From Actinoplanes auranticolor (GTDB taxonomy: Bacteria > Actinomycetota > Actinomycetes > Mycobacteriales > Micromonosporaceae), in assembly GCF_018332655.1 (NCBI RefSeq), contig NZ_BOQL01000037.1:54255-118254 (forward strand): 64,000 nucleotides of DNA, read 5' to 3'. Positions 16,579 to 23,764 of the stretch are shown piece after piece. The notes beneath the pieces were generated by a model. The model saw only the letters and a program-made list of their open reading frames with translations. It was not told where the DNA came from and did no database searches. Numbering within the stretch: position 1 is the stretch's first letter; each line of letters opens with the position of its first letter. A program made the position numbers and the translations under genes.

Positions 16579-17562
16579 ATGACTGCCGTTGACGCCCGTA
16601 CCGAAGCGAATCCGCTGCCCACCCGCTTCCGCCAGCTGCACTGGTCGACCTGGCGCGGAGTGCTGTGGCGCAGTGTCAACGGTTACCTCGACGACGACTG
16701 CGGGGACCTTGCGGCCGCCCTGACCTACAACGCGGTGCTCGCCGTCTTCCCGGTCGGCATCGTCGTGGTCGCCCTGGTGAACCTGGTGACCGACGGCCGC
16801 ACGGCGGTCAACACGATCCTCGGCATCCTGGAGGATCTGGGCGCCGGCTCGATCGTCGCCGACCAGAGCCTCAGGGACGTGCTGGACGCGATCATCGTGC
16901 AGCAGAGCTCCGCGAAGGTACTGCTCGGCTTCGGTCTGCTCGGCGCCCTGTGGTCGGCGTCGAACTACGTCGGGGTCTTCACCCGCGCGTCCAACCGCAT
17001 CTACGGGGTGCGCGAGGGACGGGCGTGGTGGAAGCTGCGCCCGCTGCAGATCGGCCTGAGCGCGATCGCCCTGGTCCTGATGGCCACGGTCGCCGCCGGG
17101 CTGGTGATCAGCGGCCCGCTGGTGGACGCGGTCGGCAATGCCCTGCACGCCGGCGAGGCGGCCAAGCTCACGTACTCGATCGGCCGCTGGCCGGTGCTGG
17201 TGCTGATCCTGATGCTGCTGCTCTCGCTGCTGTTCTGGATCGCGCCCAACGTCAAGCAGCCCCGGTTCCGCTGGCTCACGCTCGGCGGTGTGGTGGCGTT
17301 GCTGGTCTGGGCCCTCGCCACCTTCGGCTTCGGCCTGTACGTGGCCAACTTCGCCTCCTACGACAAGACGTACGGCAGCCTCGGTGCCGTCATCGCGTTT
17401 CTGGTCTGGCTCTACCTGTCCAACTCGGCCCTGATGCTCGGTGTCGAGATCAACGCCGAGGTGCAGCGCGGCCGGCAGCTCCAGGCCGGCAACGAGGACC
17501 CGGACCCGCCGCTGCAGCCCCGTGAGGTTCCCGACGACGACAAGCCGGGCGACCCGGTTTAG
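16579..17562 (+). CDS. YihY/virulence factor BrkB family membrane protein
   Basis: A 327-aa inner-membrane protein. After a cytoplasmic start (LHWSTWRGVLWRSVNGYLDD), six hydrophobic helices are seen, with the family's LAAALTYNAVLAVFPVGIVV first helix, the YGVREGRAWWKLRPLQ loop and a last helix ending in NSALMLGVEINAEVQR. The C-terminal tail is acidic and proline-rich. Members were once called RNase BN but are now seen as membrane proteins of unclear, possibly transport, function. GAGGAG precedes the ATG. Confidence 0.92.
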   Translation: MTAVDARTEANPLPTRFRQLHWSTWRGVLWRSVNGYLDDDCGDLAAALTYNAVLAVFPVGIVVVALVNLVTDGRTAVNTILGILEDLGAGSIVADQSLRDVLDAIIVQQSSAKVLLGFGLLGALWSASNYVGVFTRASNRIYGVREGRAWWKLRPLQIGLSAIALVLMATVAAGLVISGPLVDAVGNALHAGEAAKLTYSIGRWPVLVLILMLLLSLLFWIAPNVKQPRFRWLTLGGVVALLVWALATFGFGLYVANFASYDKTYGSLGAVIAFLVWLYLSNSALMLGVEINAEVQRGRQLQAGNEDPDPPLQPREVPDDDKPGDPV

Positions 17563-17655
17563 CCGAGCGCCGGCCGGGCACGTCTTCAGTCGAGGGCCGC
17601 GGAAGCGACCCGGCACCACGGCAAGGCGGGGCAACAAAACTGAAGGGGAATCACC

Positions 17656-18117
17656 GTGAGTACAGTCACCGAGTCCGTTGACGTCAACGTCCCGGTAACC
17701 ACCGTGTACAACCAGTGGACCCAGTTCGAGGAGTTCCCTCGCTTCATGGGTGGGGTCGAGGAGATCAAGCAGCTCGACGCCACCACCACGCACTGGAAGA
17801 CCAACATCGACGGGGTCAAGCGGGAGTTCGACGCCAAGATCACCGAGCAGCTGCCCGACGAGCGGGTCGCCTGGACCTCGATCGAGGGCTCCAAGCAGGC
17901 CGGCGTCGTGACCTTCCACCGGCTCAGCGACACCACGACCCGGGTCACCTGCCAGATGGACTTCGAGCCGCAGGGCGTCGCGGAGACCGCCGGCGACAAG
18001 CTCGGCTTCCTCGACCGCCAGGTCAAGGGCGACATGAAGCGCTTCAAGGAGTACATCGAGCAGCGCGGCACCGAGTCTGGCGCCTGGCGCGGCCAGGTGG
18101 ACCGCCCGGGAGCATGA
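17656..18117 (+). CDS. SRPBCC family protein (cyclase/dehydrase-like)
   Basis: A 153-aa START-like protein, beginning TVTESVDVNVPVTTVYNQWTQ with the family's FPRFMGGVEEI loop and a final long helix. Close relatives are common in Actinobacteria, often small general stress or membrane-associated proteins; the true ligand is unknown. AAGGGG precedes the GTG start. A strong hairpin terminator follows the stop. It is 93 bp downstream of the BrkB gene and may be cotranscribed. Confidence 0.88.
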   Translation: MSTVTESVDVNVPVTTVYNQWTQFEEFPRFMGGVEEIKQLDATTTHWKTNIDGVKREFDAKITEQLPDERVAWTSIEGSKQAGVVTFHRLSDTTTRVTCQMDFEPQGVAETAGDKLGFLDRQVKGDMKRFKEYIEQRGTESGAWRGQVDRPGA

Positions 18118-18132
18118 TCGCGTGAACCACGG

Positions 18133-18160
18133 AACGGCCGCCGGTGTCCCGGCGGCCGTT
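18133..18160 (+). terminator. Factor-independent-type terminator
   Basis: Perfect 12-bp stem AACGGCCGCCGG / CCGGCGGCCGTT with a 4-nt TGTC loop, just after the SRPBCC stop. Confidence 0.8.
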
Positions 18161-18191
18161 TCGCCGTCCGGAGCCCGGGTACGCCACAGAC

Positions 18192-18422
18192 ATGACTGAT
18201 CGCGAAGACGGCGTGTGGCGCAACGAGGAGAAGACCTCGGTGAAGGACCTCAGCGAGGCGATGGCCACCTGGGACACCGACGGCCAGGGCGACCCGACGG
18301 ACAACGACGCGGGCCTGGAGCAGGCGTTCGGCCACGACGCCCAGGTGAAGAACGAGGTGGGCCAGACGGACCCGGACCGCGAAAGCCGCCCCAGCACGAC
18401 GGGCCGCAGCGGACCGCATTGA
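18192..18422 (+). CDS. Small acidic hypothetical protein
   Basis: A 76-aa highly acidic, hydrophilic protein starting MTDREDGVWRNEEKTSVKDL, with many Asp, Gly and Thr and no hydrophobic segment; likely disordered in part. The ATG at 18192 follows a strong terminator, so it has its own promoter. Related short proteins occur in this bacterial group, but no function is known. Confidence 0.6.
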   Translation: MTDREDGVWRNEEKTSVKDLSEAMATWDTDGQGDPTDNDAGLEQAFGHDAQVKNEVGQTDPDRESRPSTTGRSGPH

Positions 18423-18467
18423 TTCAAGTTCCTCGACCCGGCTGTTCTAGCCGCCGGCTGCTGGGTC

Positions 18468-19229
18468 TCAGCCCCAGACGGTGACGCTGCCTACCTCTGT
18501 TCCTACGTTCAGGGTGTAGCGGTTGGGGGCTTTTCGCCAGGTTGCGGGGGCCAGGGTGGTGTTGGTCGGGGCCCGGGTCCGGTCGGCCCACGGGACGGCG
18601 ACCAGGGCTGCGCCGCCTCGGAGGTGCAGGCGGAGGGGCGTACCCGGGGGGATGGCGACCGCCACCTCGCCCACGCCGCCGGCCACGATGATCGGGACCG
18701 TGCCGCGGGGGGCCGGGAGCCGCATGCTGACCAGGCCGGTGCCGGAGCCCAGCTCCAGGCGGCTGAGCCGACCGGCCGACAGGTCCAGGTGCTGTTCGCC
18801 GGCTCCCGCCGGCAGGCGGATGTCCCAGCTCACTGCCCGGTTCAGCAGGATCTCCACGGTGTCGGGGCCGTCCGCGCCGGTCGGGCGCAGGCCCAGCCGG
18901 ACCCGCCCGTGGGTGCCGGTGACCGCCGGCGCTAGGCCCGAATCGGCCGGGGTGCTGATCCGGTAGAGAAGTCCGGGCAGGTCTGCGAGGCGCACGTCGA
19001 CCCTCGACGCCGCGTCCCGGACGATCAGGAAGGCTCCGGTCCGACCGTGCAACGCGCCCGCCGAGACGTGATCCTGCGGACCGTCGGCGGCGGGCATCTG
19101 CCGGGCGCCGAGCATCGTCACTGGCGCGCAGCCGGCCCCGAATAGACCCACCAGGGCGGCGGCGAGCAGCGAAAAGACGGCTCGCGAACCGATCGTGGAC
19201 CGACGATGACGCTGCGCAGTAGGCACCAT
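18468..19229 (-). CDS. Probable lipoprotein with beta-rich domain, unknown function
   Basis: A 253-aa exported protein with a basic start (MVPTAQRHRRS), a hydrophobic stretch FSLLAAALVGLFGAGC and a likely lipidation cysteine at about residue 34. The rest has regular alternating strands and repeated Leu/Gly turns (LPAGAGEQHLDLSAGRLSRL, APRGTVPIIVAGGVGEVAVA), reminiscent of beta-helix or adhesin-like 'toast-rack' folds. It is divergent from a small membrane protein gene. The start was chosen to give the signal; a 19-residue longer frame exists. No ribosome-binding site is clear. Confidence 0.7.
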   Translation of the reverse strand: MVPTAQRHRRSTIGSRAVFSLLAAALVGLFGAGCAPVTMLGARQMPAADGPQDHVSAGALHGRTGAFLIVRDAASRVDVRLADLPGLLYRISTPADSGLAPAVTGTHGRVRLGLRPTGADGPDTVEILLNRAVSWDIRLPAGAGEQHLDLSAGRLSRLELGSGTGLVSMRLPAPRGTVPIIVAGGVGEVAVAIPPGTPLRLHLRGGAALVAVPWADRTRAPTNTTLAPATWRKAPNRYTLNVGTEVGSVTVWG

Positions 19230-19293
19230 CGGACAACATGAGATCGGCCGAAAGGGTGACGGTGAAGCACCCAAATCGGGCCACAATATCCGG

Positions 19294-19491
19294 ATGCGTT
19301 CAGCCGGTTTTCTGTCCGAGCGTCAGCGCCGCCTCGCGTGGGTGGGTTTTCTGCTCGCCGCGTTCCAGGCCCCTGCCGCCGCCCAGCTCATCGACGACGC
19401 CTCCTGGCTCTTCGCCGTGGTGGTCGCTCTGCTCGTTGCCGCTGTGATCATCGCCGACGACACCCAGCGTCGGCGGCCCACCACGGAGTAG
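19294..19491 (+). CDS. Small membrane protein
   Basis: A 65-aa protein with two hydrophobic segments (LAWVGFLLAAFQAPAAAQLI and WLFAVVVALLVAAVIIA), a basic N-terminus and a polar RRRPTTE end. The ATG lies six bases after CACAAT and has no Shine-Dalgarno, so leaderless translation is possible. A perfect hairpin follows the gene. No family is known. Confidence 0.6.
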   Translation: MRSAGFLSERQRRLAWVGFLLAAFQAPAAAQLIDDASWLFAVVVALLVAAVIIADDTQRRRPTTE

Positions 19492-19521
19492 TCCCCGGAC
19501 CTCTCCGAGTCACCGTCACCC

Positions 19522-19547
19522 GGTCCCGAGCCCGCGGGCTCGGGACC
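19522..19547. terminator. Perfect palindromic terminator between convergent genes
   Basis: GGTCCCGAGCCCG followed immediately by CGGGCTCGGGACC (13-bp arms), placed between the small membrane protein gene and the convergent hypothetical at 19589; it could serve both strands. Confidence 0.7.
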
Positions 19548-19588
19548 CTTCACGCCTGGTCGCCGCCGTGGCCAGGTGATGGCCGCGG

Positions 19589-20014
19589 TCAGCGGGCCTC
19601 GTGGCCTTCGCGCCCCCGGGTCCGCCTGCGTTCCTTCAGCTCCGCCTCGTAGAGGTGGCGCCGCCCGCCGGCCAGTTCGTCCCGGGCGTCCTTCTCGAGC
19701 GCGCGGAACTCGGCGTAGTAACCGTCGTCGAACTCCTCGACCAGCTGGAACGTCCAGTGCCCCGGCACGACGTTGCGCCCGATCAGCTCCTGGGCGATCC
19801 GCTCCGCGAGCTTGGGCTGCCCGGCCTGGACGAACAGCGACACGGCCTCGTCGAGCTTGAAATCGGCCTCGCCGATGAGCTGGTGCAGCGAATACAGGTG
19901 CCCGCGGACCCGTTCGACAGTCTCCAGGGCCTCGCTGAGCTTGCCCAGCGCCTCCACCGTGACGTCGTCCACCCCTTCGGGCCGCCGGTGCTCGCTGTCC
20001 GGGCCGTCCACCAT
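19589..20014 (-). CDS. Conserved hypothetical helical protein
   Basis: A 141-aa predominantly alpha-helical protein. A heptad-like section (VEALGKLSEALETVERVRGHLYSLHQLIG) is followed by FVQAGQPKLAERIAQELIGR, then an acidic/aromatic VEEFDDGYYAEF segment and a very basic C-terminus. It is soluble with no metal or nucleotide motif. GAGGGAGG at good spacing precedes the start, so translation is well supported. I recognise it as a conserved actinobacterial hypothetical, without function. Confidence 0.78.
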   Translation of the reverse strand: MVDGPDSEHRRPEGVDDVTVEALGKLSEALETVERVRGHLYSLHQLIGEADFKLDEAVSLFVQAGQPKLAERIAQELIGRNVVPGHWTFQLVEEFDDGYYAEFRALEKDARDELAGGRRHLYEAELKERRRTRGREGHEAR

Positions 20015-20118
20015 CCGTGCCTCCCTCTACCTCAAGGTCCGGTCCCTGGCTTTCCCCACCGGCGCGAGTTCAACCGAGCTGCACCGGTCGGAGACACCGT
20101 TGGCTACCCTGCGGTCTC

Positions 20119-20124
20119 TAGCTT
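20119..20124 (+). promoter_or_regulatory. -10 hexamer of leaderless promoter
   Basis: TAGCTT lies seven bases before the ATG at 20132; there is no Shine-Dalgarno. Confidence 0.45.
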
Positions 20125-20131
20125 TCTTCTT

Positions 20132-20479
20132 ATGAATGGCCTGTTCAGCGGCGCTGCCGCCCGTGCTGCCCTGCGTTCCGCCCACGCCTGCCTCGAGGAG
20201 CTGATGGCGTCCGTCGGCACCGGCGGCCTCGACGCAGCGACGCAGTCCCCGGGACTGCTCGCCACCGTCGACCAGCACGCCGCGGGCATCCGCGACAGCC
20301 TGTCGTCGGACGTCCGCCCGCTGACGGCGGTCATCCTCGCCGCCTACGCGGAGGGAGTCCGCGATGCGGCGTTCAGGCACGGCTGGCGCCCGCCGGTCGG
20401 CCCGATCGACTGGGCCGAGAACGACTGGGTGCTCAACCGCCTGCTGGCGGTCTGCTCGCTCACCCGCACCCTGCCCTGA
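20132..20479 (+). CDS. DUF6401-like protein
   Basis: A 115-aa soluble protein similar in my recollection to the DUF6401 'natural product biosynthesis' family of Micromonosporaceae: ALRSAHACLEELMASVGTGG, then TVDQHAAGIRDSL, a central helix and a WAENDWVLNRLLAVCSL end with conserved Trp residues. The name of that family rests on occurrence near biosynthetic genes, not on a tested role, and no such cluster is here. The ATG was chosen because TAGCTT precedes it by seven bases. Confidence 0.65.
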   Translation: MNGLFSGAAARAALRSAHACLEELMASVGTGGLDAATQSPGLLATVDQHAAGIRDSLSSDVRPLTAVILAAYAEGVRDAAFRHGWRPPVGPIDWAENDWVLNRLLAVCSLTRTLP

Positions 20480-20564
20480 TCTCCCGCTGACAGGCCACGC
20501 CGACCCTTCGGGGCCGGTACCGGAAATCCGGTGCCGGTCCCCTTTCATGTCCGGGCCGCCCTCG

Positions 20565-22586
20565 TCAGGCAGCCGGTCCGTCATCCCGTCGCGCCCGGAT
20601 GACCTGCGTCTTCTCCCCGTCCGCGGGATCACTCTGCTGGGGCAACGCCTGCCGCAGCTCGCTGCGCGAGATCACCACCGTGCTGTCCCCATCAGCCCCG
20701 TCGGGCACTGTCCCGCTCCGCTGCCCGGTGACATCGGCCGTCGTCTCCGCGTCGTCAACCACCGCGCCCGCATCTCGGACCTGGCCGTCGGGGTCGTCGC
20801 CACCGCTTCCGACCGGGGCACCGCTGCTCTGGCCTACCGGGGCTCCTTCACTCCCACCCGGCCGGCCCAGGGAAGACTCGTCAGCGGCCGCGTTTCCGGG
20901 CCCGGCCGGCGGCGAGCCCGCCGCCGACGCCGAAACAGCACCGGTGGTGTCCTCGACCGGTCGTTCCCCCGGCCCGCGACCGTCATCGGAACGGGGACTG
21001 GAATCGGTGCCGTCATCCGGACCACCGTCCGCATCCGAAGCGCTGACGGAGCCGCGGACGTCCGCGGCCGGACTGTCGGCCTCGCGGCGGTCACTCGGCC
21101 GGGATGACGAACGGCCGCCATCATCGGATCCGTCACCGCCGCCCGAGCCGGGCACGTCCACCCCGCCCTTACCGGCATCCGGCCCATCGCCCGCGCGACC
21201 TCCGTCAGCCTCTCGGCCGTGATCCCGGTCAGCGCCGTCGACAGCCTCACGGCCGTCGTCCCCGCCGCCACCGTCAACCTCCCCGACGTGATCCCGGCCG
21301 CCGCCGACAGACTCCCGGCCGCTACCGCTGGCAGCCTCCGGCCCGGCAGCTTCCCGGCCGTCATCGGCAGCCTCCGGACCGTCATCCCGGCCACTGCCGG
21401 CAGCCTCCGGCCCGTGATCCGGGCTGCCGCCCGCGGAGCCGTCGCCCGGCCGGCCGTCGGCTCCGGCGTCGAGATGCAGCCAGGTCGTCGTCTCCGCCGT
21501 GTCCACCGGAACCGGATCGTCGAACCCGGGCACCACATGCGGCAGGTCATCACTGCCGGGCCAGGGCCGCTGCATCGGAATGACCTGCGTCCGCTCCCCC
21601 GCCGCCTCAGCCGCCCGCCTCCGCTCGGCTTCCTCAGCCGCCAGCGCTTCAACCCGCTCAGCCTCAGCCCGCTCAGCCTCGACCCGCGCCGCCTCAGCCG
21701 CCGCGGCCGCCCGCGCCTGCTGCTCCTCCTCGTCGATCCGCGCCTGCTCGTCAACCCGTGCCTGCTCGTCAATCCGAGCCTGCTCATCGATCCGTGCCTG
21801 CTCAGCCAGCCGAGCCTGCTCAGCCGCCAGCGCCGCGGCCCGGGCCGCTTCCTCCTCGGCCGCCTGCTTGGCCGCCGCCGCGCGGGCCCGCTCGTCCGCG
21901 TAACTTCGGGCATGCTCACGGATCGCGGCCGACTCCGTGCTCGCCCGCTCCAGCCAGATCTCCCACCGTCGCTGCATCGGGCGGATCAGTCCGCCGCCCA
22001 CGCCGACGATGAGCACCCCGGCCACGGTCGCCAGCACCGCGATCAGCACCGGCTGGGTCACCGCCGTGGCGATCTGCACCTGGTCCAGCGCCGCGATGAC
22101 GCCCAGCGCGACGATCAGCCAGTACGCCGCCTGGGCCAGCACCCGTCCGTAGGCCAGGCCGCCGAGCGCGCTGCCGATCAGGTCGCGCACCGCACCGCCG
22201 ATCGCCGCGGCGACCACGATGATGACGATGGCCACGAAGGCCCGGGGCAGCCAGCCGATCAGCGCGGTGAGCAGGTCGCTGACCGCGTTCGGGCCCCAGA
22301 TGCCGAAGGCCAGCTGGAGGGCGAAGAGCAGCACCGCATAGAACGCGATCTTGGCGCAGAGGTCGCTGGGCTCGACCCGGCCGCCCAGGGCCCGTCCGAT
22401 GGCGCCGCGTTCGACGGCCCGGTCGAAGCCGATCCGGCTCAGGGTCTTGACCACCACCGTGCGCACCAGCCGGGCCAGCACGTAGCCGATCAGCAGGATG
22501 GCGAGGAAGGCCAGCGCCGTCGGCACGAACAACAACACGGAACGCCACATGTCGCTCAACGCATCGCTCAGATCGGCACCGCTCAT
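20565..22586 (-). CDS. Mechanosensitive-channel-like membrane protein with coiled-coil and long disordered tail
   Basis: A 673-aa protein. Residues about 15-205 hold five hydrophobic helices in the pattern of the conserved TM-helix (PF05552) family of small-conductance channel-like proteins (LAILLIGYVLARLVRTVVVKTLSRIGFD). No MscS beta domain follows. Instead there is a coiled coil of ARIDEQ-type hexads (about 245-330), then a roughly 300-residue Asp/Gly/Ser-rich tail likely to be disordered. Two matching motifs, ERTQVIPM and EKTQVIRA, bracket the tail, with DSTVVISRSE near the end. GGGAGAGC precedes the ATG. The tail may be a phosphorylated cytoplasmic scaffold. Confidence 0.82.
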   Translation of the reverse strand: MSGADLSDALSDMWRSVLLFVPTALAFLAILLIGYVLARLVRTVVVKTLSRIGFDRAVERGAIGRALGGRVEPSDLCAKIAFYAVLLFALQLAFGIWGPNAVSDLLTALIGWLPRAFVAIVIIVVAAAIGGAVRDLIGSALGGLAYGRVLAQAAYWLIVALGVIAALDQVQIATAVTQPVLIAVLATVAGVLIVGVGGGLIRPMQRRWEIWLERASTESAAIREHARSYADERARAAAAKQAAEEEAARAAALAAEQARLAEQARIDEQARIDEQARVDEQARIDEEEQQARAAAAAEAARVEAERAEAERVEALAAEEAERRRAAEAAGERTQVIPMQRPWPGSDDLPHVVPGFDDPVPVDTAETTTWLHLDAGADGRPGDGSAGGSPDHGPEAAGSGRDDGPEAADDGREAAGPEAASGSGRESVGGGRDHVGEVDGGGGDDGREAVDGADRDHGREADGGRAGDGPDAGKGGVDVPGSGGGDGSDDGGRSSSRPSDRREADSPAADVRGSVSASDADGGPDDGTDSSPRSDDGRGPGERPVEDTTGAVSASAAGSPPAGPGNAAADESSLGRPGGSEGAPVGQSSGAPVGSGGDDPDGQVRDAGAVVDDAETTADVTGQRSGTVPDGADGDSTVVISRSELRQALPQQSDPADGEKTQVIRARRDDGPAA

Positions 22587-22685
22587 CTGCTCTCCCTGGA
22601 AGGTGTCAGCGGCCGGTGTCTGTGCGGCCTGCGCCGACCATAGGTCGCCGGTCCCCGATCCGCACCGTCTGCGCCGGGCCCGGCC

Positions 22686-23573
22686 TCAGGAGCAGGGGTT
22701 GCCGTCGATCACGCAGCCGCCCGGCAACGCGGCCAGCAGCCCGGCCACCTGGAAAGAGAAGGTCACCGAGCCGCCCGCGGGCACGGCTGCTTCCCCGGAC
22801 GGCGTGAACGTCACCGTCTCGCCGTCCTGAGCCACCGACGCTCCGGTCGCGGTCACCGTGTTGCCGCCGGGCACGGTCAGGGCCACCCGCCAGCCGGTCA
22901 CGTCCCCGGTCCCCGGGTTCTCGATGCGGACCGTTCCGGCGTACCCCAGGAGACCGTCCTCGGCAGTGTCGGTCACGTAGCTGATCGTCGCGGTCAGCGG
23001 AAGCGGCGGCGCGACAACCGGCTGCGTCATGACCGGTTCGGTCGGTGCCGCGGTCGCCGCCGGCGGTGGATTCCCGGGGCCCGGGAGCGTCACGGCGTCC
23101 GGCAGCGGACCCGCGGTCCCGGCGGCGCGCGTGGCCCTGACCGCGACCGTGGAGGTGCTGGTCGCGGCCGGGTCGGTGGGCCGCTCGGCGACCGGTTCCA
23201 CGCCCGGCAGCGCGGGTTCGAGCGGGAGCAGACCGCCGGTGGGCCCGGGGGTGGGCCCGGCGGCCGGGGCCTGCGCGCGCGGCGAGCCCGCCGGGCCGCT
23301 CAGCGCGGCATAGCCGAGGCCGAAACCGGCCAGGATCACGACGGCCGCGGCGGCGATGATCGCGAACCGGATCCGGCGCTGCGACTGCTGTCGAATGTGC
23401 GACACGATCGGCGCCGGGACCGCCCGGGGCGGTGACGGAGCGGGAGCAGCCGGGAGCACCGGCCCGGCGGTGGCCGGCTCGTCCGCGTACGGCGGCACGG
23501 GGTCGAATTGCTGCAGCTCAGCGACGTATCCCATGACGCCGCGGCTGGGCCGGGGGCGCGGGTTCTCGGTCAC
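22686..23573 (-). CDS. Membrane-anchored protein with CBM2-like domain
   Basis: A 295-aa protein with a proline-rich cytoplasmic N-terminus, one membrane helix (IRFAIIAAAAVVILAGFGLGYAAL, about residues 69-92), a long Pro/Thr/Ala-rich linker and a C-terminal family 2 carbohydrate-binding-like beta domain (GTVRIENPGTGDVTGWRVAL, FTPSGEAAVPAGGSVTFSFQ). Topology places the binding domain outside the cell. It lacks the usual exposed Trp pattern, so binding to cellulose or chitin is doubtful. TATAGT lies six bases before the GTG start, so translation is probably leaderless. Confidence 0.8.
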   Translation of the reverse strand: MTENPRPRPSRGVMGYVAELQQFDPVPPYADEPATAGPVLPAAPAPSPPRAVPAPIVSHIRQQSQRRIRFAIIAAAAVVILAGFGLGYAALSGPAGSPRAQAPAAGPTPGPTGGLLPLEPALPGVEPVAERPTDPAATSTSTVAVRATRAAGTAGPLPDAVTLPGPGNPPPAATAAPTEPVMTQPVVAPPLPLTATISYVTDTAEDGLLGYAGTVRIENPGTGDVTGWRVALTVPGGNTVTATGASVAQDGETVTFTPSGEAAVPAGGSVTFSFQVAGLLAALPGGCVIDGNPCS

Positions 23574-23579
23574 GGCGGG

Positions 23580-23585
23580 ACTATA
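23580..23585 (-). promoter_or_regulatory. -10 hexamer of leaderless promoter for the CBM2-like gene
   Basis: TATAGT on the minus strand, six bases before the GTG at 23573; this is the best -10 match in the window. Confidence 0.55.
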
Positions 23586-23752
23586 GGCAAGTCGAGATCA
23601 CAGGCGCCAAGGCCGATTTCCGTACGGCCGGACTACGCACCGTGAGATCACGCGTGATCGGGTCACGGGCCGCACAACCGCCTCACCCTGGCGTACCGGG
23701 CATAATCGGACGTCCGTACGGTGCCCCCATCGTCCGAACGGCCGAGGCGGGC

Positions 23753-23758
23753 TACGCT
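23753..23758 (+). promoter_or_regulatory. -10 hexamer upstream of the SpoIIE-type phosphatase gene
   Basis: TACGCT six bases before the ATG at 23765. Confidence 0.4.
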
Positions 23759-23764
23759 CATCTC

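Noticed and set aside
20834..21919. Long minus-strand open frame and local repeats around 21730-21830 that look like a short tandem or CRISPR-like array
   Set aside because: The repeats are coding hexads (ARIDEQ) of the channel-like protein's coiled coil in its real frame; the unit length is 18 bp with no spacer pattern.
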